Shown piece after piece: positions 1 to 8,640 of a DNA stretch of 64,000 nt (position 1 is the stretch's first letter; the number at the start of each line of letters is the position of its first letter). A program made the translations under genes and the position numbers. The stretch is from Saccoglossus kowalevskii (Eukaryota > Hemichordata > Enteropneusta > Harrimaniidae), in assembly GCF_000003605.2 (NCBI RefSeq), contig NW_003140728.1, positions 1 through 64,000 of the forward strand. The letters are read 5' to 3'. The notes beneath the pieces are model-generated. The model did not search any database. It was given only the letters and a program-made list of their open reading frames with translations, and was not told the origin of the DNA.

Positions 1-60
1 TTAGGGATGTTTGTAGATTAGGTTCAGAACATGGTTACTCTCCCTGAAAAGTGAAAAGAA
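1..60. other. Left flank outside the regular array
   Basis: This stretch does not follow the 61-bp unit; regular satellite starts at about base 61. It holds no recognisable gene. Bases 1-18 keep a loose resemblance (about 13 of 18) to the part of the unit that ends TATAGATT, and ATGGTTA occurs near base 31, so it may be a decayed edge unit. It could equally be unrelated flanking DNA or a poor-quality contig end. The opening TTAGGG is a single hexamer and not a telomere tract. Confidence 0.6.
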
Positions 61-240
61 TAGGTTGTAAATGGTTGGACGGCTGACTAGTTTAGTCAGT
101 CTAAATCAAAGCTAGGTCAGTCTATAGATTGCAAATTGGTTGGACTGCTGACTGGTTAGTCAGTCCAATCAAAAGCTAGGTCAGTCTATAGGTTGCAATG
201 GTTGGACTGCTGACTGGTTAGTCAGTCCAATCAAAGCTTA
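61..240. repeat. Irregular edge units of the array
   Basis: The first three units contain about seven extra bases, all A or T and mostly in short homopolymers, and the first has the rare double variant ACGGCTGACTAG. Edge units of satellites are commonly less homogenised than internal ones, which would explain this. A low-quality sequence end would give the same picture, so the biological reading is tentative. Confidence 0.6.
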
Positions 241-690
241 GGTCAGTCTATAGATTGCAATGGTTGGACTGCTGACTGGTTAGTCAGTCTAATCAAAGCT
301 AGGTCAGTCTATAGATTGCAATGGTTAGACAGCTGACTGGTTAGTCAGTCCAATCAAAGCTAGGTCAGTCTATAGATTGCAATGGTTGGACTGCTGACTG
401 GTTAGTCAGTCCAATCAAAGCTAGGTCAGTCTATAGATTGCAATGGTTGGACAGCTGACTGGTTAGTCAGTCTAATCAAAGCAAGGTCAGTCTATAGATT
501 GCAATGGTTGGACTGTTGACTGGTTAGTCAGTCCAATCAAAGCTAGGTCAGTCTATAGATTGCAATGGTTGGACTGCTGACTGGTTAGTCAGTCTAATCA
601 AAGCTAGGTCAGTCTATAGATTGCAATGGTTAGACTGCTGACTGGTTAGTCAGTCTAATCAAAGCTAGGTCAGTCTATAGATTGCAATGG

Positions 691-719
691 TTGGACTGCT
701 GACTGGTTAGTCAGTCCAA
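691..719. repeat. Hairpin dyad of the satellite unit (example)
   Basis: This is one representative of a dyad present in almost every unit at positions 3-31. TTGGA pairs with TCCAA and CTGACT pairs with AGTCAG across a GGTT loop, giving 11 base pairs with a three-base bulge (CTG in most units, CAG in the other main class). An alternative fold pairs TTGGACTG with CAGTCCAA. One of the commonest polymorphisms (position 9, T/A) falls in the bulge, while positions 5 and 29 face each other in the stem. Whether the fold forms, in DNA or in a transcript, is not known. Confidence 0.7.
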
Positions 720-3700
720 TCAAAGCTAGGTCAGTCTATAGATTGCAATGGTTGGACTACTGACTGGTTAGTCAGTCTAATCAAAGCTAGGTCAGTCTAT
801 AGATTGCAATGGTTGGACTGCTGACTGGTTAGTCAGTCTAATCAAAGCTAGGTCAGTCTATAGGTTGCAATGGTTGGACTGCTGACTGGTTAGTCAGTCT
901 AATCAAAGCTAGGTCAGTCTATAGATTGCAATGGTTGGACAGCTGACTGGTTAGTCAGTCCAATCAAAGCTAGGTCAGTCTATAGGTTGCAATGGTTGGA
1001 CAGCTGACTGGTTAGTCAGTCCAATCAAAGCTAGGTCAGTCTATAGGTTGCAATGGTTGGACTGCTGACTGGTTAGTCAGTCTAATCAAAGCTAGGTCAG
1101 TCTATAGATTGCAATGGTTGGACAGCTGACTGGTTAGTCAGTCTAATCAAAGCTAGGTCAGTCTATAGATTGCAATGGTTGGACAGCTGACTGGTTAGTC
1201 AGTCCAATCAAAGCTAGGTCAGTCTATAGGTTGCAATGGTTGGACAGCTGACTGGTTAGTCAGTCCAATCAAAGCTAGGTCAGTCTATAGGTTGCAATGG
1301 TTGGACTGCTGACTGGTTTAGTCAGTCTAATCAAAGCTAGGTCAGTCTATAGATTGCAATGGTTGGACAGCTGACTGGTTAGTCAGTCTAATCAAAGCTA
1401 GGTCAGTCTATAGATTGCAATGGTTGGACTGCTGACTGGTTAGTCAGTCCAATCAAAGCTAGGTCAGTCTATAGATTGCAATGGTTGGACTGCTGACTGG
1501 TTAGTCAGTCCAATCAAAGCTGGGTCAGTCTATAGATTGCAATGGTTGGACTGCTGACTGGTTAGTCAGTCTAATCAAAGCTAGGTCAGTCTATAGATTG
1601 CAATGGTTGGACTGCTGACTGGTTAGTCAGTCTAATCAAAGCTAGGTCAGTCTATAGATTGCAATGGTTGGACAGCTGACTGGTTAGTCAGTCCAATCAA
1701 AGCTAGGTCAGTCTATAGGTTGCAATGGTTGGACAGCTGACTGGTTAGTCAGTCCAATCAAAGCTAGGTCAGTCTATAGGTTGCAATGGTTGGACAGCTG
1801 ACTGGTTAGTCAGTCCAATCAAAGCTAGGTCAGTCTATAGGTTGCAATGGTTGGACTGCTGACTGGTTAGTCAGTCCAATCAAAGCTAGGTCAGTCTATA
1901 GATTGCAATGGTTGGACAGCTGACTGGTTAGTCAGTCCAATCAAAGCTAGGTCAGTCTATAGATTGCAATGGTTGGACAGCTGACTGGTTAGTCAGTCCA
2001 ATCAAAGCTAGGTCAGTCTATAGATTGCAATGGTTGGACAGCTGACTGGTTAGTCAGTCCAATCAAAGCTAGGTCAGTCTATAGATTGCAATGGTTGGAC
2101 TGCTGACTGGTTAGTCAGTCCAATCAAAGCTAGGTCAGTCTATAGGTTGCAATGGTTGGACAGCTGACTGGTTAGTCAGTCTAATCAAAGCTAGGTCAGT
2201 CTATAGATTGCAATGGTTGGACTGCTGACTGGTTAGTCAGTCCAATCAAAGCTAGTTCAGTCTATAGATTGCAATGGTTGGACAGCTGACTGGTTAGTCA
2301 GTCTAATCAAAGCTAGGTCAGTCTATAGATTGCAATGGTTGGACTGCTGACTGGTTAGTCAGTCCAATCAAAGCTAGGTCAGTCTATAGATTGCAATGGT
2401 TGGACAGCTGACTGGTTAGTCAGTCCAATCAAAGCTAGGTCAGTCTATAGGTTGCAATGGTTGGACTGCTGACTGGTTAGTCAGTCCAATCAAAGCTAGG
2501 TCAGTCTATAGGTTGCAATGGTTGGACTGCTGACTGGTTAGTCAGTCCAATCAAAGCTAGGTCAGTCTATAGATTGCAATGGTTGGACAGCTGACTGGTT
2601 AGTCAGTCCAATCAAAGCTAGGTCAGTCTATAGGTTGCAATGGTTGGACTGCTGACTGGTTAGTCAGTCCAATCAAAGCTAGGTCAGTCTATAGGTTGCA
2701 ATGGTTGGACTGCTGACTGGTTAGTCAGTCCAATCAAAGCTAGGTCAGTCTATAGATTGCAATGGTTGGACAGCTGACTGGTTAGTCAGTCCAATCAAAG
2801 CTAGGTCAGTCTATAGATTGCAATGGTTGGACAGCTGACTGGTTAGTCAGTCTAATCAAAGCTAGGTCAGTCTATAGATTGCAATGGTTGGACTGCTGAC
2901 TGGTTAGTCAGTCCAATCAAAGCTAGGTCAGTCTATAGATTGCAATGGTTGGACTGCTGACTGGTTAGTCAGTCCAATCAAAGCTAGGTCAGTCTATAGG
3001 TTGCAATGGTTGGACAGCTGACTGGTTAGTCAGTCCAATCAAAGCTAGGTCAGTCTATAGGTTGCAATGGTTGGACAGCTGACTGGTTAGTCAGTATAAT
3101 CAAAGCTAGGTCAGTCTATAGATTGCAATGGTTAGACTGCTGACTGGTTAGTCAGTCCAATCAAAGCTAGGTCAGTCTATAGATTGCAATGGTTGGACTG
3201 CTGACTGGTTAGTCAGTCGAATCAAAGCTAGGTCAGTCTATAGGTTGCAATGGTTGGACAGCTGACTGGTTAGTCAGTCCAATCAAAGCTAGGTCAGTCT
3301 ATAGATTGCAATGGTTGGACAGCTGACTGGTTAGTCAGTCTAATCAAAGCTAGGTCAGTCTATAGATTGCAATGGTTGGACTGCTGACTGGTTAGTCAGT
3401 CCAATCAAAGCTAGTTCAGTCTATAGATTGCAATGGTTGGACTGCTGACTGGTTAGTCAGTCTAATCAAAGCTAGGTCAGTCTATAGATTGCAATGGTTG
3501 GACTGCTGACTGGTTAGTCAGTCCAATCAAAGCTAGGTCAGTCTATAGATTGCAATGGTTGGACAGCTGACTGGTTAGTCAGTCTAATCAAAGCTAGGTC
3601 AGTCTATAGATTGCAATGGTTGGACAGCTGACTGGTTAGTCAGTCCAATCAAAGCTGGGTTAGTCTATAGATTGCAATGGTTGGACAGCTGACTGGTTAG

Positions 3701-3867
3701 TCAGTCCAATCAAAGCTAGGTCAGTCTATAGATTGCAATGGTTGGACTGCTGACTGGTTAGTCAGTCTAATCAAAGCTGGGTTAGTCTATAGATTGCAAT
3801 GGTTGGACAGCTGACTGGTTAGTCAGTCCAATCAAAGCTAGGTCAGTCTATAGATTGCAATGGTTGG

Positions 3868-3873
3868 ACTGCT
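3868..3873. repeat. Target-site duplication, left, copy 1 (ACTGCT)
   Basis: ACTGCT directly precedes the transposon and recurs at 5638-5643 directly after it. Removing the element plus one copy restores an uninterrupted satellite unit (ACTGCT followed by GACTGG), so 6 bp is the exact duplication length. Confidence 0.88.
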
Positions 3874-3890
3874 CAGGGGTTGCATTAGTG
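3874..3890 (+). repeat. Left terminal inverted repeat, copy 1
   Basis: CAGGGGTTGCATTAGTG pairs in inverted orientation with 5621-5637. Identity is 13 of 17, with only transition differences. Beyond base 17 the two ends diverge. Confidence 0.82.
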
Positions 3891-3899
3891 TTCGATAAT

Positions 3900-3964
3900 G
3901 TGGAGTCCCTGGGACCCACCCCTTATAAAATGTGTGGGTCCCTTAAACATATGTGGGGTCCCTG
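3900..3964 (+). repeat. Left subterminal repeat cluster
   Basis: Three related motifs occur in a row: GTGGAGTCCCTG at 3900-3911, GTGGGTCCC at 3934-3942 and GTGGGGTCCCTG at 3953-3964. Within the first, the 16 bp at 3903-3918 recur inverted near the right end (5545-5560) with one mismatch. Clustered subterminal motifs of this kind are typical transposase-binding sites in TIR transposons; that role is inferred here. The corresponding 16 bp in copy 2 lie at 54964-54979. Confidence 0.6.
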
Positions 3965-4920
3965 CCGTTACCGCACTTTATTTTTCTAAAATAGTTTTTT
4001 GCACGAACTATTACACAATAAACATAAACAGGCATTAATCACATTTATATTGTACTTTATTTACATGTTCATTCCACCCTTTACATGTCAGCAATCTGCA
4101 TTATTTACATGGTTTTTACTGTTATTAAAATGTAATGCTGCTTGTAAAAATTTTAAATCATTACTGGGTTTACCTTCAAGTTCTTCATAAGCCAAGATAA
4201 ATGAGATGGTGTCAGACTTAACTTAGACTTAATACGATTCTGACAAGAAAAGGCATGGCAACATGGAACCTGCCGGGGAGGCGATCTTGCAAATAACGAA
4301 TCGATCCATGGCTTCTAGAAAAGTGATTTGTTTTTCTCCCATAGTCACTTGTGTTATATAATTAAATAGTTCATTGTTTCGATTAATATTGTCCCCAGAA
4401 AACAATACACCCAAAATTTGTACATACTAGTACTAGTACCAGATTCTGCAGTAAATTCGCCTCTGGGCAGTTTGGGTTTTTAAAAAAAATAAAATGGGAC
4501 CAAGAAATCGGCGATTTTTCGGCAGATTTTATTTAATATTTGTTATTTAAATATTTTGGCGTCATTTTTCGGACATTTCAATCTTTCCTGACGCCTAAAA
4601 TAGAGTTTAAGTTTTTATTCAAGAGTATGTTTTTTGTGACTAGCGTGAGTGCGCAAACTTCGTTTCGGTTCGAGTTGTTGTCACTGTAAACGATGTTAAA
4701 TTAGTCTTCAAATGCTCAGTTTATCTTTTGAAAACAACTATTTTTTGATTTGAAAAAAAAAATCATGCCGCTTTCCCGTAAAAATCCCAGCCAAATGATC
4801 GTACTACAACATCGGCAAATCTCTTCCGCGTTGCGTTCAATAACATTAACATATTTAAATGAGCTATGGTAATTTGAACACGTTGGCGTCATCCAGCATT
4901 TTTATTGGTTAATTAGAGAT

Positions 4921-4937
4921 TTGACCTATTAGGTCAA
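4921..4937. promoter_or_regulatory. 17-bp palindrome, everted AGGTCA half-sites
   Basis: TTGACCT-ATT-AGGTCAA is a perfect inverted repeat around a three-base centre, matching the everted-repeat layout of two AGGTCA nuclear-receptor half-sites. A reverse CCAAT box lies just upstream (4904-4908) and ATGGCGG just downstream (4956-4962). The same palindrome is at 55981-55997 in copy 2. It is a motif match only; a binding role is unproven, and the copies are too recent for conservation to be informative. Confidence 0.25.
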
Positions 4938-5544
4938 CCATGCAAGACAAGGAACATGGCGGATACTCTACAGCATCGAGCGTTAATTTGCGACCGGAAT
5001 TATTTGCTTACGACGAAACGAAGTTGAATTTTATTTGCATTTCATAACAATTCAACAAATTTTTGTTTGAACGTTATTATAATCACTACTGAGTAATAAT
5101 CAACAATTGTGAAACGCAGCATGACTGGATTGCGCAACCGTGATAATTTGTTGCTCGACAGTTGTGATCGTTTTTACTTTGTTTAGAATATAATTTCGTT
5201 ACCAATAAAATTAGGAAAAAAGTGTATTTCACGTACCAGGTTCGTTAAAGTGATTTTTTGGAGAAAAATTACCCTGGTTGACATTGTAAGTTTTAGGCGG
5301 TTAAATTAGCAGGTCACAGTGCTTTCTACTTGTCTCAGTATTGACTGTCTCGCCATACTTCAGACGGGACTTCACACTTTCCATTGTGAAATGTAGATGC
5401 TAATAGGTGTTTTTGAAGACAATGGCACAGTATTTTAGGTGAATTTACAAGCTCTATGAACTTTGTATGCGGGACAATGGCATCGCAAACGCACACAATG
5501 CCTTTAGACCTATCATAATACGACCGAGACGTGTGCTCACCGGA

Positions 5545-5587
5545 TGCGTCCCAGGGACTCACCAGTTGAAAAATTCATGCGTCCCAC
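5545..5587 (-). repeat. Right subterminal repeats, copy 1
   Basis: Read on the minus strand, 5545-5560 is GAGTCCCTGGGACGCA, matching 3903-3918 at 15 of 16 positions. A second related motif, TGCGTCCCA, lies in 5576-5587. The 16-mer sits 78-93 bp inside the right end but only 30-45 bp inside the left end, so the element's ends are built asymmetrically. In copy 2 the 16-mer is at 56601-56616. Confidence 0.6.
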
Positions 5588-5607
5588 AGAAAAACTATGC
5601 TTCCCGG

Positions 5608-5629
5608 ACGCGGAATTCCGCGTTAACGC
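5608..5629. repeat. Two overlapping palindromes at the right end
   Basis: ACGCGGAATTCCGCGT (5608-5623, perfect 16-bp palindrome) overlaps GCGTTAACGC (5620-5629, perfect 10-bp palindrome), and the second runs into the terminal inverted repeat. The left end has no equivalent. This is the most CpG-dense point of the element. In copy 2 the palindromes are at 56664-56679 and 56676-56685 and unchanged. Confidence 0.8.
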
Positions 5630-5637
5630 AATCCCTG
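5621..5637 (-). repeat. Right terminal inverted repeat, copy 1
   Basis: Read inward on the minus strand this is CAGGGATTGCGTTAACG, the partner of 3874-3890. It ends exactly at the 6-bp target duplication. Confidence 0.82.
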
Positions 5638-5643
5638 ACTGCT
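5638..5643. repeat. Target-site duplication, right, copy 1 (ACTGCT)
   Basis: This is the second copy of the ACTGCT found at 3868-3873. Satellite sequence continues in correct phase from here (GACTGGTTAGTC). Confidence 0.88.
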
Positions 5644-8400
5644 GACTGGTTAGTCAGTCTAATCAAAGCTGGGTTAGTCTATAGATTGCAATGGTTGGAC
5701 AGCTGACTGGTTAGTCAGTCCAATCAAAGCTGGGTTAGTCTATAGATTGCAATGGTTGGACAGCTGACTGGTTAGTCAGTCCAATCAAAGCTAGGTCAGT
5801 CTATAGATTGCAATGGTTGGACTGCTGACTGGTTAGTCAGTCCAATCAAAGCTAGGTCAGTCTATAGATTGCAATGGTTGGACTGCTGACTGGTTAGTCA
5901 GTCTAATCAAAGCTAGGCCAGTCTATAGATTGCAATGGTTGGACTGCTGACTGGTTAGTCAGTCCAATCAAAGCTAGGTCAGTCTATAGATTGCAATGGT
6001 TGGACTGCTGACTGGTTAGTCAGTCTAATCAAAGACTGGGTCAGTCTATAGATTGCAATGGTTGGACTGCTGACTGGTTAGTCAGTCCAATCAAAGCTAG
6101 GTCAGTCTATAGATTGCAATGGTTGGACTGCTGACTGGTTAGTCAGTCCAATCAAAGCTAGGTCAGTCTATAGATTGCAATGGTTGGACTGCTGACTGGT
6201 TAGTCAGTCCAATCAAAGCTAGTTCAGTCTATAGATTGCAATGGTTGGACTGCTGACTGGTTAGTCAGTCCAATCAAAGCTAGTTCAGTCTATAGATTGC
6301 AATGGTTGGACTGCTGACTGGTTAGTCAGTCTAATCAAAGCTAGGTCAGTCTATAGATTGCAATGGTTGGACTGCTGACTGGTTAGTCAGTCTAATCAAA
6401 GCTAGGTCAGTCTATAGATTGCAATGGTTGGACTGCTGACTGGTTAGTCAGTCCAATCAAAGCTAGGTCAGTCTATAGATTGCAATGGTTGGACTGCTGA
6501 CTGGTTAGTCAGTCTAATCAAAGCTAGGCCAGTCTATAGATTGCAATGGTTGGACTGCTGACTGGTTAGTCAGTCCAATCAAAGCTAGGTCAGTCTATAG
6601 ATTGCAATGGTTGGACTGCTGACTGGTTAGTCAGTCTAATCAAAGCTAGGTCAGTCTATAGATTGCAATGGTTGGACTGCTGACTGGTTAGTCAGTCCAA
6701 TCAAAGCTAGGTCAGTCTATAGATTGCAATGGTTGGACTGCTGACTGGTTAGTCAGTCCAATCAAAGCTAGGTCAGTCTATAGGTTGCAATGGTTGGACA
6801 GCTGACTGGTTAGTCAGTCCAATCAAAGCTAGGTCAGTCTATAGATTGCAATGGTTGGACAGCTGACTGGTTAGTCAGTCCAATCAAAGCTAGGTCAGTC
6901 TATAGATTGCAATGGTTGGACAGCTGACTGGTTAGTCAGTCTAATCAAAGCTAGGTCAGTCTATAGATTGCAATGGTTGGACAGCTGACTGGTTAGTCAG
7001 TCCAATCAAAGCTAGGTCAGTCTATAGATTGCAATGGTTGGACAGCTGACTGGTTAGTCAGTCTAATCAAAGCTAGGTCAGTCTATAGGTTGCAATGGTT
7101 GGACAGCTGACTGGTTAGTCAGTCCAATCAAAGCTAGGTCAGTCTATAGGTTGCAATGGTTGGACTGCTGACTGGTTAGTCAGTCTAATCAAAGCTAGTT
7201 CAGTCTATAGATTGCAATGGTTGGACTGCTGACTGGTTAGTCAGTCCAATCAAAGCTAGGTCAGTCTATAGATTGCAATGGTTGGACTGCTGACTGGTTA
7301 GTCAGTCCAATCAAAGCTAGGTCAGTCTATAGATTGCAATGGTTGGACTGCTGACTGGTTAGTCAGTCTAATCAAAGCTAGGTCAGTCTATAGGTTGCAA
7401 TGGTTGGACTGCTGACTGGTTAGTCAGTCCAATCAAAGCTAGGTCAGTCTATAGATTGCAATGGTTGGACTGCTGACTGGTTAGTCAGTCTAATCAAAGC
7501 TAGGTCAGTCTATAGATTGCAATGGTTAGACAGCTGACTGGTTAGTCAGTCCAATCAAAGCTAGTTCAGTCTATAGATTGCAATGGTTGGACTGCTGACT
7601 GGTTAGTCAGTCCAATCAAAGCTAGGTCAGTCTATAGATTGCAATGGTTGGACAGCTGACTGGTTAGTCAGTCCAATCAAAGCTAGGTCAGTCTATAGGT
7701 TGCAATGGTTGGACTGCTGACTGGTTAGTCAGTCCAATCAAAGCTAGGTCAGTCTATAGGTTGCAATGGTTGGACTGCTGACTGGTTAGTCAGTCTAATC
7801 AAAGCTAGGTCAGTCTATAGGTTGCAATGGTTGGACTGCTGACTGGTTAGTCAGTCCAATCAAAGCTAGGTCAGTCTATAGATTGCAATGGTTGGACAGC
7901 TGACTGGTTAGTCAGTCTAATCAAAGCTAGGTCAGTCTATAGATTGCAATGGTTGGACAGCTGACTGGTTAGTCAGTCTAATCAAAGCTAGGTCAGTCTA
8001 TAGGTTGCAATGGTTAGACTGCTGACTGGTTAGTCAGTCTAATCAAAGCTAGGTCAGTCTATAGATTGCAATGGTTAGACTGCTGACTGGTTAGTCAGTC
8101 TAATCAAAGCTAGGTCAGTCTATAGATTGCAATGGTTGGACTGCTGACTGGTTAGTCAGTCTAATCAAAGCTAGGTCAGTCTATAGATTGCAATGGTTAG
8201 ACAGCTGACTGGTTAGTCAGTCCAATCAAAGCTAGGTCAGTCTATAGATTGCAATGGTTGGACTGCTGACTGGTTAGTCAGTCCAATCAAAGCTAGGTCA
8301 GTCTATAGATTGCAATGGTTGGACAGCTGACTGGTTAGTCAGTCCAATCAAAGCTAGGTCAGTCTATAGATTGCAATGGTTGGACTGCTGACTGGTTAGT

Positions 8401-8640
8401 CAGTCTAAATCAAAGCTGGGTTAGTCTATAGGTTGCAATGGTTGGACAGCTGACTGGTTAGTCAGTCTAATCAAAGCTAGGTTAGTCTATAGATTGCAAT
8501 GGTTGGACTGCAGACTGGTTAGTCAGTCTAATCAAAGCTGGGTTAGTCTATAGGTTGCAATGGTTGGACAGCTGACTGGTTAGTCAGTCTAATCAAAGCT
8601 AGGTTAGTCTATAGATTGCAATGGTTGGACTGCTGACTGG
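8401..8640. repeat. Two-unit (122-bp) higher-order repeat
   Basis: Units alternate between a form with GCTGGGTTAG plus TATAGG and a form with ACAGCT, GCTAGGTTAG and TATAGA. The pair is present twice in succession. A similar pair recurs near 9.2 kb, where the second unit reads GGTTATTC. Confidence 0.6.

Larger units (their letters stand above)
61..3873. repeat. 61-bp satellite array, block A (left edge)
   Basis: About 62 head-to-tail copies of a 61-bp unit. Taking position 1 as the first G of GGTTGGACTG, the unit runs through CTGACTGGTTAGTCAG (11-26), TCAAAGCTAGG (32-42) and TCTATAGATTGCAAT (47-61). The period is visible directly because the phase shifts by one base per 60-base row. Most units differ only at positions 5 (G/A), 9 (T/A), 29 (C/T), 40, 42-44 and 54 (A/G). 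The first three units (61-240) carry several extra A or T bases, as in CTAAATC, GCAAATTGG, CAAAAGC and GCTTAGG, unlike the very regular units that follow. The block ends where the transposon starts. There is no coding potential. The last 308 bp before the transposon are identical to the 308 bp before the second copy. Confidence 0.98.
3874..5637. mobile_element. Non-autonomous TIR DNA transposon, copy 1
   Basis: A 1764-bp AT-rich, non-satellite insertion with inverted ends. The left end starts CAGGGGTTGCATTAGTG and the right end, read inward on the minus strand, starts CAGGGATTGCGTTAACG: 13 of 17 match and all four mismatches are transitions. A perfect 6-bp duplication (ACTGCT) flanks it. GTGGNTCCC-type motifs lie under both ends. 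The interior has no open frame above 79 codons and no recognisable transposase, so it would need one supplied in trans. CAGGG termini recall hAT-type elements, but those usually make 8-bp duplications; P, Dada and others cannot be judged from the ends alone, so the superfamily is left open. Interior content: AT-rich DNA at about 3965-4200 and 4480-4640, a palindrome GTACTAGTAC at 4430-4439, and a promoter-like stretch at 4904-5047. Nothing else recognisable was seen. Confidence 0.9.

Noticed and set aside
1-6. Telomere repeat TTAGGG at the very start
   Set aside because: A single hexamer, not repeated.
3999-4190. 63-codon open frame on the plus strand of the transposon
   Set aside because: It begins at a TTG, has no recognisable domain, lies in AT-rich DNA, and is interrupted in the second copy by one of the few substitutions between the copies.
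4229-4414. 61-codon open frame on the minus strand, present in both transposon copies (also 55290-55475)
   Set aside because: Short, with no known motif. Its presence in both copies only reflects their recent duplication.
5301-5384. 27-codon frame on the minus strand starting MESVKSRLKYGE
   Set aside because: It looks protein-like at first sight but is too short to support, and no further exon was identified.
5335-5562. 75-codon open frame on the minus strand (also 56391-56618)
   Set aside because: It starts inside the subterminal repeat, overlaps another open frame on the opposite strand, and shows no transposase or zinc-finger pattern I could recognise.
3874-5637. Retroviral or Polinton-type element
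   Set aside because: The 6-bp duplication alone would fit Polintons, but the inverted repeats are only about 17 bp, the element is 1.76 kb, the ends start CAGGG, and no LTR, primer site or capsid-type gene is visible.
5467-5706. 79-codon open frame on the plus strand (also 56523-56762)
   Set aside because: It runs through the transposon end and on into the satellite, which a real gene of the element would not do.
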